This document shows, in pieces, positions 25,162 through 33,753 of a stretch of 64,000 nucleotides of DNA. The notes under the pieces were generated by a model. That model had not been told where the DNA came from and did not search any database. It saw only the letters and a program-made list of their open reading frames with translations. The stretch spans positions 6,329,221 to 6,393,220 of the forward strand of contig NZ_AP018288.1 of NCBI RefSeq assembly GCF_002368335.1. The letters run 5' to 3'. This stretch comes from Nostoc sp. NIES-4103. Lineage in GTDB: Bacteria > Cyanobacteriota > Cyanobacteriia > Cyanobacteriales > Nostocaceae. The position numbers were made by a program, and so were the translations under genes. How positions within the stretch are numbered: the stretch's first letter is position 1; every line of letters begins with the position of its first letter.

Positions 25162-26787
25162 ATGACAGACACAGCAACTACCACCAAAACTAGCCTCAAT
25201 AAGTTTGAGAAATTCAAAGCCGAAAAAGATGGACTAGCCATCAAAGAGGAGATAGAAAAATTTGCCTCTTTAGGCTGGGAAGCAATGGATGAAACAGATC
25301 GTGATCATCGACTGAAGTGGGTTGGTGTATTCTTTCGCCCAGTTACCCCAGGCAAATTTATGATGCGGATGCGGATGCCTAATGGTATTCTCACCAGTAA
25401 TCAGATGCGTGTTTTAGCCTCAGTGGTGCAGCGTTACGGAGATGAAGGCAGTGCTGACATTACCACAAGACAAAATATTCAATTGCGAGGCATTAGGATT
25501 GAAGACTTACCAGATATCTTTAATAGATTTCACGCAGTTGGTTTAACCAGTATTCAGTCGGGGATGGATAACATCCGCAATATCACAGGTGATCCCGTGG
25601 CTGGGTTGGATGGAGATGAGTTGTATGACACCAGAGAGTTGATACAGCAAATTCAGGACATGCTCACCAACAAAGGCGAAGGCAACCCAGAATTTACCAA
25701 CCTCCCCCGAAAATTTAACATTGCAATTACTGGTGGACGAGACAATTCTGTTCACGCGGAGATTAACGATTTGGCTTTCGTCCCAGCATTTAAGGAAGCA
25801 GGGGTGCAGGGGTGCAGAGGTGCAGGGGGGGAAGTAGAAAATTCTTCCTCATCCCCCTCATCCCCAGTATTCGGATTTAACATCCTCGTTGGTGGATTTT
25901 TCTCTGCTAAACGTTGTGAAGCGGCGATTCCTCTCAATGCTTGGGTAGCTCCTGAAGATGTGGTAAGTGTGTGTAGAGCCGTTTTAGAAGTTTTTCGTGA
26001 CCACGGTTCACGCGCCAATCGGTTGAAATCTCGCTTGATGTGGCTCATTGATGAATGGGGTATAGAAAAGTTTCGCCAAGAAGTGGAAAAGCGTTTGGGT
26101 AAATCCTTTTTACCCGCAGCACCAAAAGACGAGATCGACTGGGAAAAACGCGATCATATCGGTGTATATAAACAAAAACAGTCAGGATTAAACTACGTAG
26201 GTTTGCATATTCCTGTTGGTAGATTGTATGCCGAAGATATGTTTGGAATTGCCAATCTAGCCGAAGTTTACGGCAGTGGTGAAATTCGGCTGACAGTTGA
26301 GCAAAACATCATTATCCCCAATGTTCCCGACTCACGTTTAGCAACATTTTTAACAGAACCACTACTAGAAAGATTTTCTATTGATCCTGGTTTACTATCG
26401 CGATCGCTAGTATCTTGCACAGGCGCACAATTTTGCAACTTTGCCCTCATCGAAACCAAAAACCGCGCCTTAGCATTGATTAAAGCCTTAGAAACCGAGT
26501 TAACATTCACTCGTCCAGTGCGAATTCACTGGACTGGTTGTCCTAACTCCTGCGGACAGCCCCAAGTTGCAGACATCGGTTTGATGGGAACTAAAACTCG
26601 TAAAGATGGCAAAACCGTCGAAGGAGTTGACATATATATGGGTGGCAAAGTCGGCAAAGAAGCGCATTTAGGAACTTGTGTCACCAAAGGCATACCCTGC
26701 GAAGACTTACAGCCAGTATTACAAGATTTACTCATCAAACACTTTGGCGCAAAACTCAAGCAAGAAGACTTAGTAATTAGCGGTTAA
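25162..26787 (+). CDS. nirA: Ferredoxin-nitrite reductase NirA
   Basis: Reduces nitrite to ammonium with six electrons from ferredoxin, using siroheme and a 4Fe-4S cluster, in the cytoplasm. 541 aa. Family motifs: MRMRMPNGILTSNQMRVLA, ITTRQNIQLRGI and NIRNITGDPVAG. The cluster and siroheme Cys residues are at 419, 425, 460 and 464 (SCTGAQFC, GCPNSCGQ). Residues about 213-236 (GVQGCRGAGGEVENSSSSPSSP) are not family sequence and come from a simple-repeat insertion in frame. It is the first gene of the nitrate cluster, downstream of an NtcA box. Confidence 0.95.
   Translation: MTDTATTTKTSLNKFEKFKAEKDGLAIKEEIEKFASLGWEAMDETDRDHRLKWVGVFFRPVTPGKFMMRMRMPNGILTSNQMRVLASVVQRYGDEGSADITTRQNIQLRGIRIEDLPDIFNRFHAVGLTSIQSGMDNIRNITGDPVAGLDGDELYDTRELIQQIQDMLTNKGEGNPEFTNLPRKFNIAITGGRDNSVHAEINDLAFVPAFKEAGVQGCRGAGGEVENSSSSPSSPVFGFNILVGGFFSAKRCEAAIPLNAWVAPEDVVSVCRAVLEVFRDHGSRANRLKSRLMWLIDEWGIEKFRQEVEKRLGKSFLPAAPKDEIDWEKRDHIGVYKQKQSGLNYVGLHIPVGRLYAEDMFGIANLAEVYGSGEIRLTVEQNIIIPNVPDSRLATFLTEPLLERFSIDPGLLSRSLVSCTGAQFCNFALIETKNRALALIKALETELTFTRPVRIHWTGCPNSCGQPQVADIGLMGTKTRKDGKTVEGVDIYMGGKVGKEAHLGTCVTKGIPCEDLQPVLQDLLIKHFGAKLKQEDLVISG
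25797..25870. repeat. In-frame repeat insertion in nirA
   Basis: GGGGTGCAGGGGTGCAGAGG followed by CATCCCC-type units interrupt the NirA sequence between FVPAF and FGFNILVGG while keeping the frame. Confidence 0.75.
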
Positions 26788-26832
26788 CAACTGACCACTC
26801 TTCACTGACCACTGACCACTAACAACTAACAA
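26788..26832. repeat. STRR between nirA and nrtA
   Basis: Tandem heptamers of ACTGACC and AACTAAC type fill the whole 45-bp gap. Confidence 0.85.
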
Positions 26833-28152
26833 ATGACAAATCTTTCAAGAAGAAAATTTATTTACACTACGGGCGCTGCTGCTGCTGCTTCTATTGTGGC
26901 TCACGCTTGTTCATCTAGTAATACAGCCTCAACAAATGGTGAAGCATCCTCTGCGGCGCCAGCCGCCAATACTTCTACAGTAGCTAATGCGCCGAAGGTA
27001 GAGACAACTAAAGCTAAATTAGGATTCATCGCTTTAACTGATTCTGCTCCCCTAATTATTGCCAAAGAAAAGGGCTTATTTGCCAAATATGGCATGACCG
27101 ATGTTGAAGTCATTAAACAAAAATCTTGGCCTGTCACCCGTGACAACTTGAAAATCGGCTCATCTGGTGGTGGTATTGATGGCGCACACATTCTTAGCCC
27201 CATGCCTTACCTAATGACCATCAACGATAAAGTGCCAATGTATATTTTGGCAAGGTTAAATACCAATGGTCAGGCAATTTCTATTGCCAATAAATATAAA
27301 GACCTCAAGGTAAATTTAGAAAGTAAAGGACTGAAAGAAGCAGCTATTCAAGCTAAAGCTAATAAACAAGCTTTGAAATTTGGTATCACCTTTCCTGGTG
27401 GTACTCACGATTTATGGATGCGCTATTGGTTAGCTGCTGGCGGTATTAATCCCGACCAAGATGTGGTTTTGGAACCTGTACCACCACCGCAAATGGTAGC
27501 AAATACCAAAGTTGGTACTATCGATTCTTTCTGTGTAGGAGAACCTTGGAACGCTCAATTGGTGAGCCAAAAATTAGGTTATTCGGCTTTAGTTACAGGC
27601 GAATTGTGGAAAGATCATCCAGAAAAAGCCTTTTCTATGCGGAAAGATTGGGTTGATCAAAATCCCAATGCTGCACAAGCTTTGTTGATGGCAATTATAG
27701 AAGCTCAACAGTGGTGTGATCAGCCAGAAAATAAAGATGAGATGTGCAAAATCTGCTCTGATCGCAAATATTTTAACGTTGCTGTTGCAGATATTTTAGA
27801 GAGGTCTAAAGGCAATATTGACTTCGGCGATGGTCGTACTCAAAAAGACTTTCCATATAGAATGAAGTTCTGGAAAGATAATGCTTCTTATCCTTATAAG
27901 AGTCACGATATTTGGTTTTTAACAGAAGAGATTCGCTGGGGATATCTGCCAAAAGATACCAAAGTTCAAGAAATAGTTAACCAAGTCAATAAAGAGGATT
28001 TGTGGAAACAAGCAGCTAAAGCTGTTGGTGTACCTGATGCCGAAATTCCTCAGAGTAGTTCTCGTGGAGTTGAGACTTTCTTTGATGGTGTGAAATTTGA
28101 CCCGGAAAAACCAGAAGCATATTTGCAGGCTTTAAAAATTAAGAAAGTTTAA
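26833..28152 (+). CDS. nrtA: Nitrate ABC transporter binding protein NrtA
   Basis: Membrane-anchored periplasmic nitrate/nitrite-binding lipoprotein of NrtABCD, 439 aa. The N-terminus NLSRRKFIYTTG carries a twin-arginine-like motif. A hydrophobic Ala-rich stretch ends at HACSSS, with a lipobox-like Cys at residue 26. Family motifs: LGFIALTDSAPLIIAKEKGLFAKYG, FPGGTHDLWMRYWLAAGGINPD and VGEPWNAQLV. It lies in the nirA operon. The C-terminal half of NrtC (30-31 kb) is homologous to it. Confidence 0.95.
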   Translation: MTNLSRRKFIYTTGAAAAASIVAHACSSSNTASTNGEASSAAPAANTSTVANAPKVETTKAKLGFIALTDSAPLIIAKEKGLFAKYGMTDVEVIKQKSWPVTRDNLKIGSSGGGIDGAHILSPMPYLMTINDKVPMYILARLNTNGQAISIANKYKDLKVNLESKGLKEAAIQAKANKQALKFGITFPGGTHDLWMRYWLAAGGINPDQDVVLEPVPPPQMVANTKVGTIDSFCVGEPWNAQLVSQKLGYSALVTGELWKDHPEKAFSMRKDWVDQNPNAAQALLMAIIEAQQWCDQPENKDEMCKICSDRKYFNVAVADILERSKGNIDFGDGRTQKDFPYRMKFWKDNASYPYKSHDIWFLTEEIRWGYLPKDTKVQEIVNQVNKEDLWKQAAKAVGVPDAEIPQSSSRGVETFFDGVKFDPEKPEAYLQALKIKKV

Positions 28153-28178
28153 TCAAAGGCAACGGGAGAAAAAACCAC

Positions 28179-29012
28179 ATGGCAGCAACCCTTGGAAGTC
28201 GTACTGTTAGAAAAAATCATCGCAAGCGTTTCAATAAAGTAGTTTTGCAAAAAATTGTGCCGCCACTGGTAGCATTAGCTATTTTTTTAGTGATTTGGCA
28301 ACTGTTATGTTTAAATCCTAACTTTAAGTTGCCAGGGCCCATAGAAACATTTTCTGAAACTTGGGATCCTTTTATAATTCATCCATTTTTTGATAATGGG
28401 GAAAGTGATAAAGGCTTAGGTTGGCAGATACTTAGCAGTTTAGGAAGAGTTGGTTTAGGCTTTTCCCTAGCTGCCATTGTTGGTATTGTCTTGGGAATTT
28501 TGATAGGGGCTAATAAATTAATTTATAATGCCGTAGATCCCATCTTCCAAGTGTTGCGAACTGTACCGCCTCTAGCATGGTTGCCAATTTCATTAGCAGC
28601 ATTCCAACAAGCTAACCCTTCAGCAATTTTCGTCATTTTTATTACATCTATCTGGCCGATTTTAATTAACACCACTGTGGGTGTACAACAAATTCCTCAA
28701 GACTACATAAATGTAGCCAGAGTTTTGCGTTTAAAAGGAGCAAAGTATTTCTTGAAAGTGGTATTTCCCGCCACTGTTCCTTATATATTCACAGGCTTAC
28801 GTATTGGCATTGGTTTGTCTTGGTTAGCAATTGTGGCAGCGGAAATGTTAGTCGGTGGTGTGGGAATTGGTTCGTTTATTTGGGATGCCTACAATACCAG
28901 CACAGAAACTAACTTAAGCGAAATTATTTTGGCACTAATTTATGTTGGTTTAGTCGGCTTGATGTTAGATAGACTAGTTGCATTTATAGCTAGTAAAGTT
29001 GTAGCAGAATAG
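28179..29012 (+). CDS. nrtB: Nitrate ABC transporter permease NrtB
   Basis: Inner-membrane channel subunit of the nitrate/nitrite ABC importer, 277 aa, with about six membrane spans. The EAA-type loop (YINVARVLRLKGAKYFLKVVFPATVPYIFTG) lies around residues 175-205. It has one hydrophobic span near residue 30-45 followed by a periplasmic loop rich in aromatic residues. It starts 26 bp after nrtA. The ribosome binding site ACGGGAGAA lies about 9 bp before ATG 28179. Confidence 0.95.
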   Translation: MAATLGSRTVRKNHRKRFNKVVLQKIVPPLVALAIFLVIWQLLCLNPNFKLPGPIETFSETWDPFIIHPFFDNGESDKGLGWQILSSLGRVGLGFSLAAIVGIVLGILIGANKLIYNAVDPIFQVLRTVPPLAWLPISLAAFQQANPSAIFVIFITSIWPILINTTVGVQQIPQDYINVARVLRLKGAKYFLKVVFPATVPYIFTGLRIGIGLSWLAIVAAEMLVGGVGIGSFIWDAYNTSTETNLSEIILALIYVGLVGLMLDRLVAFIASKVVAE

Positions 29013-29115
29013 GGCATAGCGCATAGGGCATGGGGCATGGGGCATGGATAATTAAAAGTCCCTTATTTTTCTCTTAATAATTACGAATTACGAATTACGA
29101 ATTACGAATTAAAAA
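29013..29115. repeat. STRR between nrtB and nrtC
   Basis: GGGCATG heptamers (about 29019-29045) and ATTACGA heptamers (about 29080-29110) with little other sequence. Confidence 0.85.
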
Positions 29116-31104
29116 ATGGCTTTTTTTGTTGAAGTTGACCACGTTGATAAAATATTTGCTCTCCCCAATGGTGGCAAGTATATTGCGTTAAAAAATATTG
29201 AATTGAAAATCCGCCAAGGGGAATTCGTTTCTCTAATTGGTCACTCTGGTTGTGGTAAATCTACATTGCTCAATATCATTGCGGGTTTAGATCAAGCAAG
29301 TATTGGCGGTGTGACTTTAGAAGGACGAGAAGTTAAAGACCCCAGTCCAGATCGGATGGTAGTGTTTCAAAACTATTCTTTATTGCCTTGGTTAACAGTA
29401 TGGGAAAATATCGCCTTGGCTGTAGATGAAGTATATAAAAATAAGCCCAAAAGTCAACGCCAAAGCATTATTGCAGAACATATTGATATGGTGGGGCTGC
29501 GACCGGCAGCTAAAAAACGTCCTAGCGAGTTATCTGGCGGGATGAAACAACGGGTGGCGATCGCCCGCGCCCTAGCAACTCGTCCAAAGTTGTTACTGCT
29601 AGACGAACCCTTTGGGGCGTTGGATGCCTTGACAAGGGGTAGTTTGCAAGAACAACTGATGAAAATCTGTAACGAACACAACGTTACTTGTGTGATGGTG
29701 ACACATGATGTAGATGAGGCGTTATTGTTGAGCGATCGCGTCGTCATGCTCACCAATGGCCCAGAAGCTCATATTGGGCAAATTCTAGAAGTACCTATCC
29801 CTCGCCCGCGTCAACGTTTGGAAGTAGTCAAACATCCCAGTTACTACAATCTGCGGAATGAAATGATTTATTTCCTCAACCAGCAAAAGCTTGCCAAGAA
29901 ACGCAAAGCACAGCAGAATCCAGCACCTGTAGCTACATCCTCCAAAGGCTTAGAAAAAGTCAATTTGAAAATTGGCTTTATGCCTCTAACTGATGCTGCA
30001 CCCTTAATCGTGGCTCAAGAAAAAGGCTTTTTAGCCAAGTATGGTTTAGAAAATATCACCCTCACCCGTGCTTCTAACTGGGAAGAGATATCTCAAGGAG
30101 TTATTACTGGTAAATTAGACGCAGCCCAAATGCTTGCAGGAATGCCCGTAGCCTTAACTTTGGGTGCTAATGGTAAAACACCAATTCCTGTAATTAATGC
30201 CCTCAATCTCTCGCGCAATGCTAACGCCATTACCTTAAGCAAAAGATTGTATAGTCAAGGTGTCAGAAACTTGACTGACTTAAAAGCAGCCATCAACGCT
30301 ACTCCCGACCAAATTTTGACTTTGGGTGTAGTGCATCCAACGTCTATGGTCAATTTAATGCTGCGTTATTGGCTAGCCGCTGGTGGTATTGATCCTGATC
30401 GAGATGTTAGTCTGGCAGTGATCCCACCGATGGAAATGGTTGCTCAACTGCAAGCCGGAAATATTGACGGTTACTGTGCTGGCGAACCTTGGAACTACCT
30501 CGCAGTTCATCAAGATTTAGGTTTTGTTGCTGCCACAGCTTTAGAAACTTGGTCAGGACAGCCGAAAAAAGTACTGGGAGTGCGGGAAGATTGGGCGCAG
30601 CAGAACCCAGAAACTTATTTGGCACTCGTCAAAGCATTGTTAGAAGCTTGTAAATACTGTGACGACATCCGCAACCGCGAAGAAATTATAGAAATACTCT
30701 GCCATTCTCAATATTTAGATATAGATCCTAAATACATCCGTCCCGGTTTTATTGATCCCTATGATCGCGGCGACGGTACAGAACCACAAGACTTGACAGC
30801 ATATAACCAGTTTTATCTCAATCAAACCAACTATCCCAACCGCACCGAAATTTTATGGATGGTCACTCAGCTAGCGCGTTGGGGCTTAACACCTTTCCCG
30901 AAAAACTGGGTAGAGGTGATTGAAAGAGTCTGTCGTACAGATATCTTTGGCGCTGCTGCACGCGACCTCGGCTTACTCGACATCGGAGAGGATGACCCGA
31001 TTCACTTGTTTGATGGTAAGATTTTTGACCCTTACGAACCCATAGAATACCTCAAAAGCTTGGAAATCAAACGGCAGATACGTATTGAAGAAGTATTTAT
31101 TTAG
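29116..31104 (+). CDS. nrtC: Nitrate ABC transporter ATPase with regulatory NrtA-like domain, NrtC
   Basis: ATPase of the nitrate importer fused to an NrtA-like domain, 662 aa. The N-terminal ABC domain (1-260) has Walker A (GHSGCGKST), signature (LSGGMKQRVAIARA) and Walker B (LLLLDEPFGALD). A linker of about 25 residues is followed by a substrate-binding-like domain from about 285 (LKIGFMPLTDAAPLIVAQEKG) that parallels NrtA. In Synechococcus the C-terminal domain of NrtC is known to mediate ammonium-promoted inhibition of transport; the same role is inferred here. It pairs with NrtD as a heterodimeric ATPase. Confidence 0.96.
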   Translation: MAFFVEVDHVDKIFALPNGGKYIALKNIELKIRQGEFVSLIGHSGCGKSTLLNIIAGLDQASIGGVTLEGREVKDPSPDRMVVFQNYSLLPWLTVWENIALAVDEVYKNKPKSQRQSIIAEHIDMVGLRPAAKKRPSELSGGMKQRVAIARALATRPKLLLLDEPFGALDALTRGSLQEQLMKICNEHNVTCVMVTHDVDEALLLSDRVVMLTNGPEAHIGQILEVPIPRPRQRLEVVKHPSYYNLRNEMIYFLNQQKLAKKRKAQQNPAPVATSSKGLEKVNLKIGFMPLTDAAPLIVAQEKGFLAKYGLENITLTRASNWEEISQGVITGKLDAAQMLAGMPVALTLGANGKTPIPVINALNLSRNANAITLSKRLYSQGVRNLTDLKAAINATPDQILTLGVVHPTSMVNLMLRYWLAAGGIDPDRDVSLAVIPPMEMVAQLQAGNIDGYCAGEPWNYLAVHQDLGFVAATALETWSGQPKKVLGVREDWAQQNPETYLALVKALLEACKYCDDIRNREEIIEILCHSQYLDIDPKYIRPGFIDPYDRGDGTEPQDLTAYNQFYLNQTNYPNRTEILWMVTQLARWGLTPFPKNWVEVIERVCRTDIFGAAARDLGLLDIGEDDPIHLFDGKIFDPYEPIEYLKSLEIKRQIRIEEVFI

Positions 31105-31155
31105 TCATTAGTCATTAGTCATTGGTCATTTGTCATTTGTCATTTGTCATCAGAT
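31104..31155. repeat. STRR between nrtC and nrtD
   Basis: TTAGTCA heptamers grade into TTGTCAT heptamers directly after the nrtC stop codon. Confidence 0.85.
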
Positions 31156-31175
31156 AAAAAATAACTAAATCCATC

Positions 31176-32015
31176 ATGCATATAGTCAACACAACTAGCC
31201 AAGTTAATAAACTGCAAACTCAAAAAGCAGAAAATTTTTTAGTAATTGAGGGTGTTAGTAAAATTTATCCAACTCCTGAAGGCCCTTACACTGTACTCGA
31301 TGGAGTTGACCTGAAAGTGCGTGAGGGTGAATTTGTATGTCTCATTGGTCATTCTGGCTGTGGCAAGTCAACATTGCTAAACATGGTTTCCGGGTTTAAC
31401 ACCCCCACTGACGGGATCGTGATGTTGCAAGACAAACCCATCACCGAACCAGGCCCCGACCGGATGATGGTATTCCAAAACTACTGTTTGCTGCCTTGGT
31501 TGAGTGTTTTTGATAACGTTTACCTGGCTGTTGATTCCGTGTTTCCTAAAAAAACTCAGGCAGAAAAACGTGCGATCGTCAGAGAACATTTAGCAATGGT
31601 GGGACTAACAGAAGCCGCTGACAAAAAACCCAATCAGATTTCTGGTGGGATGAAACAGCGAGTAGCGATCGCCCGCGCCCTTTCTATTCGTCCTCAAGTT
31701 CTGATTCTTGATGAACCCTTCGGGGCCTTAGATGCCATCACTAAAGAAGAATTACAAGAAGAACTGCTGCAAATCTGGAGTGACCATCAAGTCACTGTAC
31801 TAATGATTACCCATGATATTGATGAGGCGCTTTTCCTAGCAGACAGAGTTGTGATGATGACAAACGGCCCAGCCGCCAACATCGGCGAAATTCTCAATAT
31901 TCCCTTCGCCCGTCCCCGCAACCGTCGCCGCATCATGGAAGACCCAGAATACTATAACCTACGCAACTACGCCCTAGACTTCCTGTATCGTCGATTTGCT
32001 CATGATGACGAGTAA
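31176..32015 (+). CDS. nrtD: Nitrate ABC transporter ATPase NrtD
   Basis: Second ATPase of the importer, 279 aa, without the C-terminal extension of NrtC. Walker A (GHSGCGKST), signature (ISGGMKQRVAIARA), Walker B (VLILDEPFGALD) and H-loop (LMITHDIDEALFLADRV) are intact. ATG at 31176 gives MHIVNTTSQ. It is followed by TTGTCAT-type STRR DNA and the MFS permease gene. Confidence 0.95.
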   Translation: MHIVNTTSQVNKLQTQKAENFLVIEGVSKIYPTPEGPYTVLDGVDLKVREGEFVCLIGHSGCGKSTLLNMVSGFNTPTDGIVMLQDKPITEPGPDRMMVFQNYCLLPWLSVFDNVYLAVDSVFPKKTQAEKRAIVREHLAMVGLTEAADKKPNQISGGMKQRVAIARALSIRPQVLILDEPFGALDAITKEELQEELLQIWSDHQVTVLMITHDIDEALFLADRVVMMTNGPAANIGEILNIPFARPRNRRRIMEDPEYYNLRNYALDFLYRRFAHDDE

Positions 32016-32117
32016 CCGCTTTTGTCATTTGTCATTTGTTATTTGTCATTTGTTATTCTCCCCAACCCCCTCATCCCCCTCATCTCCCTCATCTCCCCAT
32101 CTTTTAGGAACAACAGA

Positions 32118-33617
32118 ATGCTCAAAGGATTATTTTCATTCAGGGATCGCTATCGCATCTTACATCAGACTTGGTTTGCCTTCTTCCTTACCTTTGTCTG
32201 TTGGTTTAACTTTGCTCCCTTCGCTACAACTATTGGCAAAGAGTTACAATTAGCGCCAGAACAAGTTAAAACTTTGGGCATCTGTAACCTTGCTCTCACA
32301 ATTCCAGCACGACTAATTATTGGTATGCTGCTGGATCGTTTCGGCCCTCGAATTACCTACTCAATACTATTGATATTTGCTGCTGTTCCCTGTTTTGCTA
32401 CGGCATTATCCCAAGATTTTAACCAACTAGTTATTAGTCGTTTATTAATGGGAATTGTCGGATCTGGGTTTGTTGTCGGTATCCGCATGGTGGCAGAATG
32501 GTTTACTCCCAAAGAGATGGGAAGCGCCCAAGGTATTTATGGTGGTTGGGGTAACTTTGGTGCTTTTGGGGCAGAATTTGCCTTACCATTAATTGCCGTT
32601 GCTGCTAGCTTTATGACTGGTGGTGCTTCCAACTGGCGGTTTGCGATCGCTCTTACAGGTATCATTGCTGCTATCTACGGCGTAATTTATTACAACACTG
32701 TCCAAGATACCCCTTCTGGCAAAGTTTATAAAAAACCCAAAAAGAATGGTGCTTTAGAAGTAACCAGCATTAAAAGCTTCTGGGCAATGATTATCTCGAA
32801 TTTCGGTTTAATATTTGCCTTGGGTTTATTAGCTTGGCGCTTAGAACAAAAAAATATTCACTTTTTGACTTTAAGCCAAATGTATTTAGTTTGGTTTGTC
32901 TTAGCAGGATTATTCGCATACCAAACTTACAAAGCTTATCAAGTCAATAAAGAATTACTAATTGGCAAAAAAACTTATCCTCTTGCACAACGTTATCAAT
33001 TTGGTCAAGTAGCTCTACTCGAATTTACTTACGTAACCAACTTTGGTTCTGAATTAGCAGTTGTTTCCATGCTACCTGCGTTTTTTGAAAAAACCTTTGG
33101 GTTAGAGCATGTAGTAGCTGCCATGATTGCCGCCACTTATCCCTTTTTAAACTTAATCTCTCGTCCCAGCGGCGGCTTAATTTCTGATAAATTTGGCTCA
33201 CGCAAATGGACAATGACAGTTATTTCTGCTGGCATTGGCGTTAGCTATTTGATGGCACATTTTATTAACAGTAATTGGCCAATTCCGCTAGCGATCGCAG
33301 TCACAATGTTAGCTGCCTACTTTGCCCAAGCTGGCTGTGGTGCAACCTACGGCATCGTCCCTTTAATTAAAAAAGAAGCCACAGGACAAATTGCTGGTAA
33401 CGTCGGCGCTTACGGAAATTTTGGTGGCGTAGTTTATCTGACCATTTATAGCTTAACCAACCCATCAACACTGTTTACCACAATGGGAATAGCTGCTATG
33501 GTCTGCGCCTTTATGTGTGGCTTCTTCCTCAAAGAACCCAAAGGTTCATTTGCCGGTGCCTCTGAAGCAGAATCACCAGAAACTTCAACTCAATCTCAAT
33601 TGAAGTCTGAAGCATAA
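32118..33617 (+). CDS. nrtP: MFS nitrate/nitrite permease (NrtP/NarK type)
   Basis: Major facilitator family nitrate/nitrite transporter, 499 aa, with 12 predicted spans. Nitrate-signature-like glycine-rich motifs are GGWGNFGAFGAEFALP in the fifth span and GNVGAYGNFGGVVY in the eleventh. The MFS loop motif (LLDRFGPR) follows the second span. A central insertion of about 100 residues with two extra hydrophobic stretches sits before the second half. ATG at 32118 (MLKGLFSFRDRYR) follows TAGGAAC. The open frame upstream reads through STRR DNA and was rejected. An MFS carrier next to a complete nrtABCD is unusual. Its substrate preference cannot be told. Confidence 0.85.
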   Translation: MLKGLFSFRDRYRILHQTWFAFFLTFVCWFNFAPFATTIGKELQLAPEQVKTLGICNLALTIPARLIIGMLLDRFGPRITYSILLIFAAVPCFATALSQDFNQLVISRLLMGIVGSGFVVGIRMVAEWFTPKEMGSAQGIYGGWGNFGAFGAEFALPLIAVAASFMTGGASNWRFAIALTGIIAAIYGVIYYNTVQDTPSGKVYKKPKKNGALEVTSIKSFWAMIISNFGLIFALGLLAWRLEQKNIHFLTLSQMYLVWFVLAGLFAYQTYKAYQVNKELLIGKKTYPLAQRYQFGQVALLEFTYVTNFGSELAVVSMLPAFFEKTFGLEHVVAAMIAATYPFLNLISRPSGGLISDKFGSRKWTMTVISAGIGVSYLMAHFINSNWPIPLAIAVTMLAAYFAQAGCGATYGIVPLIKKEATGQIAGNVGAYGNFGGVVYLTIYSLTNPSTLFTTMGIAAMVCAFMCGFFLKEPKGSFAGASEAESPETSTQSQLKSEA

Positions 33618-33753
33618 AATTCACCCTTGTGTCTTGGTGGTTAAAGAATTATCTTTTAAACCACAAAGACACAAAGACACCAAGAAAAATACATAATTTT
33701 CTCTGTATCTCTGCGCCTCTGCGCCTCTGCGTGAGATAAAAAATATTAATATC

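Noticed and set aside
32022..32117. N-terminal extension of the MFS permease
   Set aside because: The extra residues come from TTGTCAT and CCCTCAT repeats; ATG 32118 has a ribosome binding site.
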